From positions 1 to 64,000 of the forward strand of contig NZ_JANFLS010000004.1 of the NCBI RefSeq assembly GCF_024385465.1: a DNA stretch of 64,000 bases, given 5' to 3'. Shown in pieces: positions 36,414 to 48,490 of the stretch (positions are counted from its first letter, which is position 1; every line of letters begins with the position of its first letter). Below the pieces are notes generated by a model. That model searched no databases and was not told the DNA's origin. It was given only the letters and a program-made list of their open reading frames with translations. The stretch comes from Arthrobacter sp. zg-Y844 (GTDB lineage Bacteria; Actinomycetota; Actinomycetes; Actinomycetales; Micrococcaceae). The translations under genes were made by a program, and so were the position numbers.

Positions 36414-37262
36414 TTGCAGGCCGAACACAAGGTCAACACCGGGCGCGACCGCGCCGGTTTCTGGTCCCGCCGTTACCTCCCGACCAATGTAGGGCTCTTT
36501 ACCCTTGCCTTCCTGTTTGCCTTCGAATCCCTCGCCGTGGGCACGGTCATGCCGGTGGTTGCACGGGAGCTGGACGGGCTGTCCCTCTACGGCCTGGCCT
36601 TCGGTGCGCCGATGGCCACCGCCGTCGTCACCATTGCGCTGGCCGGCGGCTGGACCGACGCGCGGGGACCCGCCCCGGCGCTGCGGACCGGCGTCGTCCT
36701 GTTTTCCGTGGGCATTGCCGCCGCAGCACTGGCGCCGTCCATGGTGATGCTGGTCCTTGGCCGGTCGCTGCAGGGACTGGGGGCAGGACTGGGGCTGCTG
36801 CTGACCGTCTCGGCAGTGGCCTGGTTCGCCGGATCGCTGGCCGCGGCCAATCTGGCGGTCCTGGCGAACAAGGTGGCGAGGGTCCGTTTGGGGGCACTCT
36901 TCCTGGCCGTAGGCATCGGTGCGGCGGCATGGAGCGTGGACCCCCAGATGAGTATCCTGCTGCCCGTGCTGGGCTGGGCAGTTGCGGGTGCCGGCATCGG
37001 GATGGCGTTTCCCACCTTGTCGGTACTGATGCTGGACTTTTCCGCCGAGGGGGAGGAAGGCACCAACAGTTCTTCCCTGCAGGTCAACGACAACCTGGTG
37101 CAGTCGCTGTGGCTGGCTCTGGGCACGGTGGCTTTTGCCCTGATGCTGCCGGTGACGCCGCTGGGTGCGTTCATCGGAGCCTTTGCCAGTGCCGCCGGCC
37201 TGGCCGCCGCAGCGCTGGCCCTATCGGGGCGGCTGGCATCGCCTCGGTCCGCGCGGTCCTAG
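36414..37262 (+). CDS. MFS transporter with probable internal deletion
   Basis: TTG start with AAGGAG seven bases upstream. Only 282 residues, against about 400-450 for the family. The N-terminal part has helices 1-4 with the family start (FAFESLAVGTVMPVVARELDG, GGWTDARGP) up to RSLQGLGAG near 125. The sequence then goes straight into what looks like the C-terminal half (LAVLANKVARVRLGALFL onward, with LQVNDNLVQSLW near the end). About 140-150 residues, including the central loop, appear to be missing in frame. GGACTGGGG occurs twice at the likely junction (36775-36783, 36787-36795). Probably non-functional or altered; it overlaps the convergent next gene by 4 nt. Confidence 0.72.
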   Translation: MQAEHKVNTGRDRAGFWSRRYLPTNVGLFTLAFLFAFESLAVGTVMPVVARELDGLSLYGLAFGAPMATAVVTIALAGGWTDARGPAPALRTGVVLFSVGIAAAALAPSMVMLVLGRSLQGLGAGLGLLLTVSAVAWFAGSLAAANLAVLANKVARVRLGALFLAVGIGAAAWSVDPQMSILLPVLGWAVAGAGIGMAFPTLSVLMLDFSAEGEEGTNSSSLQVNDNLVQSLWLALGTVAFALMLPVTPLGAFIGAFASAAGLAAAALALSGRLASPRSARS

Positions 37263-37621
37263 AGCTCGGCGGCTACGGCGTTCAGGACCTCGGCCAGGTC
37301 CGCTTTGCCCTGGCCCCAGTCCATCAACGTGGTGGGAACCGCCGGTGTACTCGTGGCCACCACGCGCGTAGTGCCGGCGTCCACCGGTTCAAAGGTGAGC
37401 ACAATGTTGGATCCGTAGGATTTCCAGGTCATTCCGACCGAAAACTCGGCCCGTTCCTGCCACACCCCGGTGAGGGTCATCTTGGGTAACCGGTGTGCGG
37501 CCCGCTCGACGGCGGGCGGCAGGGCAGCCACAGGTGCGGAGATCACCAGTTCGCCCCGGCCGCGGGCGCGCTTGGAGGTTATGTCGAGACTGATTGTTTT
37601 TGCATTCCCCATGTTCGTCAT
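37259..37621 (-). CDS. SRPBCC/START-like small protein
   Basis: A 120-residue protein with alternating strands (ISLDITSKRARGRGELVISAP, VWQERAEFSVGMTWKSYG, NIVLTFEPVDAGTTRVVAT) ending in a helix, consistent with a helix-grip ligand-binding fold. The family match is weak and the function unknown. Start at 37621 or the in-frame ATG 37612; neither has a clear ribosome site. Divergent from the lactate utilisation operon. Confidence 0.6.
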   Translation of the reverse strand: MTNMGNAKTISLDITSKRARGRGELVISAPVAALPPAVERAAHRLPKMTLTGVWQERAEFSVGMTWKSYGSNIVLTFEPVDAGTTRVVATSTPAVPTTLMDWGQGKADLAEVLNAVAAEL

Positions 37622-37789
37622 GCAACAGAGAATAGCGCAGCGGTGATTGCCCTGCGGGAGGCCGGGAGGGAGGGTGCTGGGGGCCGATCGCGAACTTCAC
37701 CCGCAGCAGGCATATCAATCGACGGAGTTATATTGAAAGATGGTTCCACCCGAGGAGGTGCAGCGCCGCACTTCCGCTGAAAGGCAGCC

Positions 37790-38614
37790 ATGAAGATTGC
37801 TTTGTTCGCCACCTGCATTGTGGACGCCATGTATCCCTCCACGGCCCGTGCCACGGTCTCCATCCTGGAACGGCTGGGGCACGACGTCGTGTTCCCGGCC
37901 GGCCAGGCCTGCTGCGGGCAGATGCATCTCAACTCCGGGTACTTCCCGGAAGCGGTGCCCGTGGTCCGCAACCACGTAGAGGCTTTTGAGGCAGAGGAGT
38001 ACGACGTCGCCGTGGCGCCGTCGGGCTCCTGCGTCGCCTCGGTGAAACACCAGCACGCAATGCTGGCCCGATCCGTGGGCGATCCGGACCTCGAATCCCG
38101 GGCCGCCGCAGTCGGCGCACGGACCTACGAACTCTCCGCCCTGCTGACCGATGTCCTGGGCGTGACGGACGCCGCTGCGCAGCTGGGCTCCTGGTATCCG
38201 CACCGGATCACCTACCACCCCAGCTGCCACGGCATGCGGCTGCTGCGGCTGGGGGACCGGCAGGCGAACCTGCTGCGCACAGTGGAAGGCCTGGAACTGG
38301 AACCGCTGCCCGAAGCCGACCAATGCTGCGGCTTCGGCGGGACGTTCTCGCTCAAGAACGCGGACGTCTCCTCGGCCATGCTGGCGGACAAAAACGCGAA
38401 TATCGCCGCCACCGGCGCGGAACTCTGTACCGGCGGCGACGCCTCCTGCCTCATGCACATTGGCGGGGGCCTCTCCCGCGAAGGCAGCAGCATCACAACC
38501 CTGCACTTCGCGGAGATCCTCGCCAGCACGCACGACCACCCGGCACCGCCGCCGGGTGCCGGGCAGGACAGAGCCCGGAGCACCGCTCGCCTCACGGGAA
38601 AGGCCGGACAATGA
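37790..38614 (+). CDS. lutA: L-lactate utilisation Fe-S protein LutA (LldE)
   Basis: A 274-residue protein with two CCG (cysteine-rich) domains: CCGQMHLNSG (Cys41-42) and CCGFGGTFS (Cys179-180), each able to help ligate an iron-sulfur cluster, plus APSGSC and HPSCHG segments. LutA, LutB and LutC together oxidise L-lactate to pyruvate in the cytosol. The stop overlaps the start of lutB (ATGA), so the three are translationally coupled. Confidence 0.93.
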   Translation: MKIALFATCIVDAMYPSTARATVSILERLGHDVVFPAGQACCGQMHLNSGYFPEAVPVVRNHVEAFEAEEYDVAVAPSGSCVASVKHQHAMLARSVGDPDLESRAAAVGARTYELSALLTDVLGVTDAAAQLGSWYPHRITYHPSCHGMRLLRLGDRQANLLRTVEGLELEPLPEADQCCGFGGTFSLKNADVSSAMLADKNANIAATGAELCTGGDASCLMHIGGGLSREGSSITTLHFAEILASTHDHPAPPPGAGQDRARSTARLTGKAGQ

Positions 38615-40110
38615 GTTCCACGTATCTGGGCATGCCGGCGGTTCCGGTTTTCGGCAGCGGCAACCTGCACACCACTGAGCCCTTTCCGGTCGCAGCGCGG
38701 CGGGAACTGGACAACGCGCAGCTGCGTGCCAACCTCGGCCACGCCACCCACACCATCCGGGACAAGCGGCTGCGCGTGGTGGCCGAACTGCCGGACTGGG
38801 AGGAACTGCGCGAAGCCGGCAGTGCCACTAAGGCCGCTGTCATGGCGCGGCTGCCCGAACTGCTTGAGCAGTTCGAGGGGAACTTCACCGCACGCGGCGG
38901 CGTCATCCACTGGGCGCGGGACGCCGCGGAAGCCAACAAAATAGTGCGGGACCTGATCCGCGACGCCGGCGCGGACGAAGTGGTCAAGGTCAAATCCATG
39001 GCCACCCAGGAAATAGGCCTCAACGAATACCTCGAAGAGCACGGCATTTCCGCGTTCGAAACCGATCTGGCGGAGCTGATTGTCCAGCTGGACCATGACA
39101 AGCCCAGCCACATCCTGGTGCCGGCCATCCACAAGAACCGCAGCCAGATCCGGGACATCTTCCTGCGCGAGATGCCGGATGTTGATCCGGACCTCACCGA
39201 CACCCCGGCCCGGCTGGCCGAAGCGGCGCGGCTGCACCTGCGCCGGAAGTTCCTTTCCGCGAAGGTGGCCATCTCCGGCGCGAACTTTGCCCTGGCCGAC
39301 ACGGGCACGCTCGCCGTCGTCGAATCCGAAGGCAACGGCCGGATGTGCCTGACCCTCCCGGAAACCCTGATCACCGTGATGGGCGTGGAGAAGCTGCTGC
39401 CCTCGTGGACGGACCTGGAGGTGTTTATGCAGCTGCTGCCCCGTTCCTCCACGGGGGAGCGGATGAACCCCTACACCTCCCTCTGGACCGGAGTCACGGC
39501 AGGCGACGGGCCGCAGAACGTGCATCTGGTGCTGCTGGACAACGGGCGCAGCGCGGCGCTCGCGGATGAGCGAGGGCGTTCGGCCCTGCACTGCATCCGC
39601 TGCAGCGCCTGCATGAACGTCTGCCCGGTGTACGAGCGCACCGGCGGGCACGCCTACGGCTCCACCTACCCCGGACCTATCGGGGCGATCATTTCGCCGC
39701 TGCTGACCGGGATCACCTCCGAAGAGAACGCGTCCCTGCCGTACGCCTCCTCGCTCTGCGGCGCCTGCTACGACGCGTGTCCGGTGAAGATCAACATTCC
39801 GGAAATCCTGGTGCACCTGCGCTCCGAGGATGTTCAGAGCCGCCGCGGGACGAAGAAGGTGCCGGGGCAGATGGACGTTGCCATGAAGGCAGCGTCCTGG
39901 ATGATGGGCTCGGGGCGGCGGATGGCCCTGGTGGAGAAGGCCCTGCCGTTGGGAAAGCTGGCGGCCGGACCGGATAGGAAAATCAAGAAGCTTCCCGGCC
40001 TCGCCGCCGGGTGGACCAGGAGCCGTGACATTCCGGCTCCGCCTGCGCAGTCCTTCCGGGACTGGTGGGCCAAAGAGCACGAAGACACTGCGTCGAAAGA
40101 GCAAGCATGA
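38611..40110 (+). CDS. lutB: L-lactate utilisation iron-sulfur protein LutB
   Basis: ATG 38611 overlaps the lutA stop; the open frame back to 38323 is a shadow. The 499-residue protein has an N-terminal LUD domain (NFALADTGTLAVVESEGNGR) and a ferredoxin-like module with two cluster motifs: C328-x2-C331-x2-C334-x3-C338 followed by Pro, and C383-x2-C386-x3-C390 followed by Pro. It carries electrons in LutABC lactate oxidation. The 3' end overlaps lutC in the same ATGA way. Confidence 0.94.
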   Translation: MSSTYLGMPAVPVFGSGNLHTTEPFPVAARRELDNAQLRANLGHATHTIRDKRLRVVAELPDWEELREAGSATKAAVMARLPELLEQFEGNFTARGGVIHWARDAAEANKIVRDLIRDAGADEVVKVKSMATQEIGLNEYLEEHGISAFETDLAELIVQLDHDKPSHILVPAIHKNRSQIRDIFLREMPDVDPDLTDTPARLAEAARLHLRRKFLSAKVAISGANFALADTGTLAVVESEGNGRMCLTLPETLITVMGVEKLLPSWTDLEVFMQLLPRSSTGERMNPYTSLWTGVTAGDGPQNVHLVLLDNGRSAALADERGRSALHCIRCSACMNVCPVYERTGGHAYGSTYPGPIGAIISPLLTGITSEENASLPYASSLCGACYDACPVKINIPEILVHLRSEDVQSRRGTKKVPGQMDVAMKAASWMMGSGRRMALVEKALPLGKLAAGPDRKIKKLPGLAAGWTRSRDIPAPPAQSFRDWWAKEHEDTASKEQA

Positions 40111-40727
40111 GCGCCCGTACGGAAATCCTGGACCGGCTGCGGTCCGCCCTCCACGATGCCCCGGAAGCACCGGAAATCCCACGGAAGTACCGGCACAACT
40201 CCGGCATGAACGAGGACGAACTCATCGAACTGCTCAGCGACCGGCTGTTGGATTACAAGGCCGGCGTCAGCGTGGTGGATGAAGCATCCGTGCCAGCCCG
40301 GGTGGCCGAACTGCTGGCAGGGGAGACTTCCTATGTGGTTCCCGCGGGACTCGATGAACGCTGGACGGCGCTGGCACCGGGACGGGTGGTGGATTCACCG
40401 GAGGAGCCGCTGAGCGTGGAGGAGCTGGACGGCATTGACGCGGTAGTGACCGGCTGCGCGGCGGCGGTGGCGGAAACCGGCACCATCATCCTGGACGGCA
40501 GCCCGGGGCAGGGCCGGCGGGCGTGTTCACTGGTCCCGGACCACCACGTGTGCCTGGTCCGGGCCCGGGACATCGCCGGTGTGCTTCCCGAAGCGGTGCG
40601 GCGCCTGGACGTCACCCATCCGCTGACCTGGATCAGCGGTCCGAGTGCCACCAGCGACATCGAACTGCAGCGGGTGGAAGGCGTGCACGGGCCGCGGCGA
40701 CTGGACGTGGTGATCATCCGGTCCTGA
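40107..40727 (+). CDS. lutC: L-lactate utilisation protein LutC (LUD domain)
   Basis: ATG 40107 overlaps the lutB stop. A 206-residue LUD-domain protein: EILDRLRSAL at the start, DAVVTGCAAAVAETGTIILD and LTWISGPSATSDIELQRVEGVHGPR at the end, as in LutC/YkgG. Third member of the lactate-oxidising complex. No LldR-type regulator is directly attached. Lactate permease is 5 kb away on the other strand. Confidence 0.92.
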   Translation: MSARTEILDRLRSALHDAPEAPEIPRKYRHNSGMNEDELIELLSDRLLDYKAGVSVVDEASVPARVAELLAGETSYVVPAGLDERWTALAPGRVVDSPEEPLSVEELDGIDAVVTGCAAAVAETGTIILDGSPGQGRRACSLVPDHHVCLVRARDIAGVLPEAVRRLDVTHPLTWISGPSATSDIELQRVEGVHGPRRLDVVIIRS

Positions 40728-40740
40728 CCTTGCAGCCCGG

Positions 40741-41850
40741 CTAGGCGGCGAGCAGCCCCTTCGTGCGGGACAGGTCCTCCAGGAGGTCCTTGCCCCGGGA
40801 GATCACCTTCTGCGGCGGCTGCCCGGGCAGGGCGGATACGCCCGTCACGTCCGCCAGGAAGGCAACCGTCGAGTGCAGCGATTCCATCGCCTCGGGGCGG
40901 TGCAGCTGGAACTGATACTCGTGTCCCAGCCTTGGCTTGTACTCCTTTGGCCAGAACCTGCGGCGTACGGGCACCCCGAGGTCCTGGAGCCGGTCTGCCA
41001 GGGGCATCGACTGCTCGCGGGTCAGGTTGTCGCCGTTTCCACCGGAAATATAGGTGGGCGGAAAGCGGTGATCCACGTGTTTCGGGATGCACATGTGGTC
41101 TGCGGCAGGGGTGGCTGCCCAGTTCCTGGACCCCGTGTAGGCCCACAGGGCTTTCCGGAGTCCCCAGCCCACCGGCCCGGCCATGCGGGCCACGGATTCC
41201 AGATCGAAGACTCCGCAGTTCAACACGATTCCGCACAGCTGCCCGGGGCCCGCCGCAGGAATAACCCCTGTGTCCCGGGCGTACTCCGGGTTGGTGATGA
41301 CCAGGGCCAGCTGTGCGGCCAGCTGAGCGCCGGCGGAATCGCCGGCCAGCACAATCCGGTCGGGATCCAGCCCGTAACGGTCCGCGCGTTCGCGGATGAA
41401 GCCCAACGCAGTGTTGAGCTCTTTCACCGCGGTCGGATAGACGGCTTCGGGTGAGATCGAATACCCAACCCCCAATACGGCGTAACCGTATCCGGCGAGG
41501 ACCTTGAGATACGGCGCCACATCTTCCTTGGAGCCGGAAATCCATGCACCGCCGTGGATCCACATCACCACCGGGAGCGGTTTCCGGGCCGGATCGTCGG
41601 GAAGGAACAGGTCAAGGGAGGGTTTGCCGGCGGACCCCAGATAACGCAGGTCCCGGTGTCTGGTCACTGTGAACCGGGGGATATGGGGAAGGACCTTCTT
41701 CACCGGGACCTTGCCTGCACCGGCGAAAACCCCGCGAATGAGCAGTGCAGCCGGCCGGGGACCCCGCTGCAGCACGGCAGCGGCACTGATACCGGCAGCG
41801 GCGACCGCCCCGGCCAGGAGCCCCGCCGCAGTAAGCGAGGAGAGCTTCAT
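40741..41850 (-). CDS. Alpha/beta hydrolase (HSL-like esterase) with N-terminal membrane anchor
   Basis: A 369-residue esterase/lipase of the hormone-sensitive-lipase type: oxyanion motif HGGAW, nucleophile GDSAGAQ (Ser about 198) and a C-terminal His near HEYQFQLHRPEAM. The first 28 residues are hydrophobic, so it is anchored or exported. Substrate unknown; in a methoxy-aromatic neighbourhood an aryl ester is possible, but this is a guess. Convergent with lutC. An AAGAGG abuts the ATG, so the start is not certain. Confidence 0.83.
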   Translation of the reverse strand: MKLSSLTAAGLLAGAVAAAGISAAAVLQRGPRPAALLIRGVFAGAGKVPVKKVLPHIPRFTVTRHRDLRYLGSAGKPSLDLFLPDDPARKPLPVVMWIHGGAWISGSKEDVAPYLKVLAGYGYAVLGVGYSISPEAVYPTAVKELNTALGFIRERADRYGLDPDRIVLAGDSAGAQLAAQLALVITNPEYARDTGVIPAAGPGQLCGIVLNCGVFDLESVARMAGPVGWGLRKALWAYTGSRNWAATPAADHMCIPKHVDHRFPPTYISGGNGDNLTREQSMPLADRLQDLGVPVRRRFWPKEYKPRLGHEYQFQLHRPEAMESLHSTVAFLADVTGVSALPGQPPQKVISRGKDLLEDLSRTKGLLAA

Positions 41851-42068
41851 CCTCTTAAGTTAAATCCCCGGAAACCGGCCCCTTTCGGCGGGTTCCGCGC
41901 CATTGAGCGGCTCAGGGCCGGCAGCTGCGAGGAATCTCATGGCCGGTGGTGTTGGACGGCACTGCGGGGACGCGCTGTCCGGATTCCGGGCAGCGTGCCC
42001 AGGCGTGCCGGACGCTGCAGCGGGTTCCGTAAGGTCCCCGGCATCTGCAGCGCCCGGCGCGTCCCTTC

Positions 42069-44762
<2,694 letters not shown>

Positions 44763-44764
44763 GT

Positions 44765-45625
44765 TCAGCGGCGGTACCCATGTACCCAATCCGCCGTAGC
44801 CTTGATCCCGCCGAAGGTGTAGAAGTGCAGCCGGACATCACCGTGGACTGCGGGTGAAAGAGCCTCGGCCAGGTCCTGGATGAACCGGTCCGGGCCTGCC
44901 GTGCCCAGCAGATTGGTCAGGGAAAACCCGTACTTGTGGGCGATCCCGGCCGAGGAGGAAACCCCGAACCGGCGGGCGTAACCGAGGAGGCGCTTCACGC
45001 CGGCGGGTCCGGGGACGCCGATCCGGACGGGTGCACTCACTCCGCGGCTGCGGAGTTCCTCCAGCCAGGCAAGGACAGGAGCCACGTCGAAGCCGAACTG
45101 CGTGGTGATCGAAGCGTCCAAACCGGTCTCATCCAGCGCCTGGATCTTGTCTTCCAGGGCGGTCCAGAGGGTGTCGGTACCAATGTCCGGATGACCCTCG
45201 GGATAGCCGCTGATGCTCACTGCCCGGACACCGTGCCCGGGCAGCAGTCCGCTGCGGATCACGGACAATGCGTCCGGAAAGGGGCCGAGCGGGGACACCG
45301 GGTCTCCGCCGACCACAAAAAGCTCACGCGTTGCGTCCGCTTCCTCGAGTGCCACCAGGAACTTGCCGAGGTCTTCCCGGGATTCCAGCCGCCGCGCGGA
45401 AATATGCGGAACGGGAACGAATCCGCCGGCCCGGACGGCCGCAGCGGCGGCGACGCGCATCGGGAGGTCCTCATTACCCAGGAACGTGACGTTGATCCGC
45501 GTCCCCGAGGGAATGGAAGGCTGCGCTTCCTGGAGTGCGCCAATGTCCTTCCCTGTCATCTCGAGCGAAAAATCCGCGAGTAGCTGCGCGGGGGCGGAAG
45601 GCGTTTCGGCGGGGTCCGGAGTCAT
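44765..45625 (-). CDS. Methylenetetrahydrofolate reductase family protein
   Basis: A 286-residue flavoprotein of the MTHFR TIM-barrel fold: SIPSGTRINVTFLGNED, VPHISARRL, LFVVGGDPVSPLGPF, TTQFGFD and a C-terminal HFYTFGGIKATADWV, where the last half gives the folate- and FAD-site segments. It interconverts methylene- and methyl-tetrahydrofolate. Near two LigM-type demethylases it would oxidise the 5-methyl-THF they make, returning methylene-THF, as metF does next to ligM in Sphingobium SYK-6. It could instead be the housekeeping methionine-pathway enzyme. The promoter TGGACA-N17-TAGGGT ends 7 nt from the ATG, so the mRNA is probably leaderless. Confidence 0.84.
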   Translation of the reverse strand: MTPDPAETPSAPAQLLADFSLEMTGKDIGALQEAQPSIPSGTRINVTFLGNEDLPMRVAAAAAVRAGGFVPVPHISARRLESREDLGKFLVALEEADATRELFVVGGDPVSPLGPFPDALSVIRSGLLPGHGVRAVSISGYPEGHPDIGTDTLWTALEDKIQALDETGLDASITTQFGFDVAPVLAWLEELRSRGVSAPVRIGVPGPAGVKRLLGYARRFGVSSSAGIAHKYGFSLTNLLGTAGPDRFIQDLAEALSPAVHGDVRLHFYTFGGIKATADWVHGYRR

Positions 45626-45632
45626 GCGCGTT

Positions 45633-45661
45633 ACCCTAGCGACCGCGGAAACCGGTGTCCA
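45633..45661 (-). promoter_or_regulatory. MTHFR promoter, leaderless
   Basis: On the minus strand TGGACA (45661-45656), 17 nt, then TAGGGT (45638-45633), followed by 7 nt and the ATG. Transcription would begin at or next to the A of the start codon. Confidence 0.6.
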
Positions 45662-45724
45662 TGGTTCCGCTCCGGACCCGGAACCGTCCGGTTCCCAAGA
45701 GGACCCCGGAGGAGGACCCCGGAG

Positions 45725-47464
45725 CTACGGCAGCATCCACTCCAGGACGGGGGTGGACTGCAGATACACCAGGATGCACAGGGCGAGCAGCAGCAGCACG
45801 CTCCAGCCGATCACCTTGCGAAGCAGCACCGATTCCTGCCCGCTCATATTCACCGCGGCAGCCCCGATGGCCAGGTTCTGCGGGCTGATCAGCTTCCCCA
45901 TGACTCCGCCGCCGGTATTGGCGGCGACCATCAGCTGCGGATCCAGGCCGGCTTCAATTCCGGCTGTCTGCTGCAGCTTGGCAAAAAGCGCATTCGCGGA
46001 GGTATCCGAACCGGTCACCGCCGTGCCGATCCAGCCGAGCACGGGGGAGAGGAAGGCAAAGAAGCCGCCGGTTGCCGCGAGCCACGTACCGATTGATACC
46101 GTCTGTCCGGAAAAGTTCATCACGTACGCCAGGGCCAGCACGCCAAGGATGGTCAGCGCGGCGGAACGCATCCGCACCGCCGTCGTCCAGATTTCCCGCA
46201 CCGCCGCTCCCATGGTCAGCGGATACCGGCCGTTTTCATTGAAGCGCGAGTAGACCAGGGCGACTATCAGGCCCGTGATCAGCAGCAGCGTACCCGGACT
46301 GATCAGCCATTCGAAGGAATAGATCGTGGAGGACTGGGTCTGGCCGTTGCTGTCCAGCAGGGCTTCGTGCAGCACCGGCCAGGGGATCTCGATGTTGGTC
46401 TTCGCGAGTGCTTCGGGCACGTCGACGCCCAGCGTCCAGAGGTTCACAAAGCCGAAAATGACAATGACCGCCACATACGGGAACAAGGCCATCCACGCCC
46501 GGGACGGGGTTAACCGGTCCGCGGCGGTGTCATCCGCCGCGGTCAGCACGTCCGACGCCGCGCCGGTCCCCGAGGGCGTCCATCCATCGGCCCGTGCCTC
46601 GGCCAGTTCCGCCTTCATCCGCTGGCCCGCCTCGGCTCCGTTGCGCGGATGCCAGATGCGCAGGAACCCCACGGCGGCCAGCATGGCCACGAGGGAGGCC
46701 ACGATATCGGTGAGCTCGTAGGAGAAATAGTTCGAGCAAAGGAACTGGAAGATGGAGAAAACGACGCCGGTGAACAGGGCTACGGGCCAGCAGTCCCGGA
46801 GGCCGCGGCGGCCGTCCAGGATGAACAGCAGGATCAGCGGGACAAACAGTGCCAGCACCGGTGTCTGCCGGCCCACCACGGCACCGATCTCGTCGCCGGT
46901 GTAGTTGGTCAGATTGGCGGCGGTGGTGATGGGGATGGCCAAGGCGCCGAAGGCCACCGGGGCGGTGTTGGCCACCAGCACCGCCGTGGCTGCCCGGATC
47001 GGGGCGATGCCCAGAGCCAGCAGCATGGTCACGGTAATGGCCACCGGGGCGCCGAACCCGGCAAGCGCTTCCAGGAGTCCGCCGAAGCAGAAGGCCACCA
47101 GGATGGCCTGCACCCTCAGGTCCCCGCCGCCGATCGCGTCGAAGACCCTTCTCAGGTCCTCGAACCGGCCGCTGAGTACCGTCACCTGGTACAGCCAGAC
47201 GGCCATCACGATGATCCAGACCACCGGGAACAACCCGAAAGCCGCCCCCTGTGTGGCGGAGAGCAGGGCGAGTCCAAGAGGCATGCCGAAACCGAAGACG
47301 CCGACGGCGAGGGCCACCAGCAGTGCCCACGCTCCGGCCACGTACGCCCGCGTCTTGGCGAAGGCGAGCAGGAAGAAAAAGGTCAGCAGCGGAAGCAGCG
47401 CCACGAGGGCGGAGAGGGCAACGCTGTTGAGCACGGGATCGGTGCTGGGAGTAAAGCTGTCCAT
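45725..47464 (-). CDS. lctP: L-lactate permease (LctP family)
   Basis: ATG 47464 has GGAGG six bases upstream; the frame to 47530 is not used. The 579-residue protein has about a dozen or more hydrophobic segments. Family marks: FGLFPVVWIIVMAVWLYQVTVLSGRFEDLRR, ALAGFGAPVAITVTMLLALG, and NTGGGVMGKLISPQNLAIGAAA near the end. It imports L-lactate (or glycolate) with protons. It serves the lutABC operon 5 kb away and the LDH gene at 51 kb. Confidence 0.9.
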   Translation of the reverse strand: MDSFTPSTDPVLNSVALSALVALLPLLTFFFLLAFAKTRAYVAGAWALLVALAVGVFGFGMPLGLALLSATQGAAFGLFPVVWIIVMAVWLYQVTVLSGRFEDLRRVFDAIGGGDLRVQAILVAFCFGGLLEALAGFGAPVAITVTMLLALGIAPIRAATAVLVANTAPVAFGALAIPITTAANLTNYTGDEIGAVVGRQTPVLALFVPLILLFILDGRRGLRDCWPVALFTGVVFSIFQFLCSNYFSYELTDIVASLVAMLAAVGFLRIWHPRNGAEAGQRMKAELAEARADGWTPSGTGAASDVLTAADDTAADRLTPSRAWMALFPYVAVIVIFGFVNLWTLGVDVPEALAKTNIEIPWPVLHEALLDSNGQTQSSTIYSFEWLISPGTLLLITGLIVALVYSRFNENGRYPLTMGAAVREIWTTAVRMRSAALTILGVLALAYVMNFSGQTVSIGTWLAATGGFFAFLSPVLGWIGTAVTGSDTSANALFAKLQQTAGIEAGLDPQLMVAANTGGGVMGKLISPQNLAIGAAAVNMSGQESVLLRKVIGWSVLLLLALCILVYLQSTPVLEWMLP

Positions 47465-47655
47465 AGGGGCCTCCGCGTCGAGCCGGAAGCGGGGCTCAAC
47501 GGATGGAGCTTCCCGGCCGAACCGGAACACCGGTCAAACCTGGGAAGCGCTGGATCAAGCGTTCCTCCAAGCCTAAGGCCGGGTTCCCGGCTGGTAACCC
47601 CCGGAAGGCATCCGCAGCCCTGTACCGGAGAGGAAGTGTCCTTCCGGGGCCCGCC

Positions 47656-48363
47656 TTAGCCTGCCGAAACCCCGGCCGCGGCGCGTTCGCGGTGGTGGCG
47701 GACGTAACCGGTCACGGCCACCGTTATTGAGATGACGGCCGAGATGGTCAACCCCAGCCAGAGCCCGACCTGCAGGGCAGCAGCGCCGGCCACCGCCCCA
47801 AGCAGAATCAGGGCAATTGCGAGGGCACGGCGAATCCAGTGCTTGCTGTCCCCGCCGGCCAGCCGCGAATCCGAGGCGAGCCCGGTGATGGTTGAGGTCA
47901 CCACCACTGTCGTTATCTCAGCGACCTTCAACCGCTTGGCGGTGGAGGCCTGGATCCCCATGGAGATGGCGAGAGCCGACGTCGTGACGCTGCCCAAAAG
48001 CGAACTGGCCTGCACATCCACCACGGCCGTGAGGACGGCCAGTGCGGTAATGACACCGGCGACCACCATCAGTGACAGAGTGGTCCGCCCGGACCAGCCC
48101 TCCGGCTCCCTGCGCAGCATCCGTCCGGCCAGGGCCGCACCCAGCATAAAGAAGACCAGCGCCAGGACAGGGCGCAGGATCGGCAGATCGGCACCGCCGG
48201 CAAAGGCCATGCCCAGGAGCACCACGTTGCCCGTCATGTTTCCGGTGAAGACCCGGTCAAGGCCCAGGTAACCGACGGCGTCGACCACCCCCGTGGAGAA
48301 GGTCAGGGCCAGCATCAGCCATAAATGCACCCGTTCGGTTGGTACGGCGTTCAATCGTTTCAC
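47656..48363 (-). CDS. YoaK family (DUF1275) membrane protein
   Basis: GTG start with AAGGAGA upstream. A 235-residue protein with six or so hydrophobic segments; FSTGVVDAVGYLGL and VFTGNMTGNVVLLGMAF mark the YoaK/DUF1275 family. Its function is unsettled. It stands between lactate permease and gamma-glutamyltransferase and is likely single-gene. Confidence 0.85.
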   Translation of the reverse strand: MKRLNAVPTERVHLWLMLALTFSTGVVDAVGYLGLDRVFTGNMTGNVVLLGMAFAGGADLPILRPVLALVFFMLGAALAGRMLRREPEGWSGRTTLSLMVVAGVITALAVLTAVVDVQASSLLGSVTTSALAISMGIQASTAKRLKVAEITTVVVTSTITGLASDSRLAGGDSKHWIRRALAIALILLGAVAGAAALQVGLWLGLTISAVISITVAVTGYVRHHRERAAAGVSAG

Positions 48364-48490
48364 TGGCGGAATGTCTCCTTAGGCAGCCGTCCGTATACGA
48401 ACGGGTGGCGGAATGTCCGATTGTATTCAAAATTGCGCCAGATGATGCAAGGATTCCCCTACCTCCGTCGTCTGCTGAAAGCTGCCCCCT

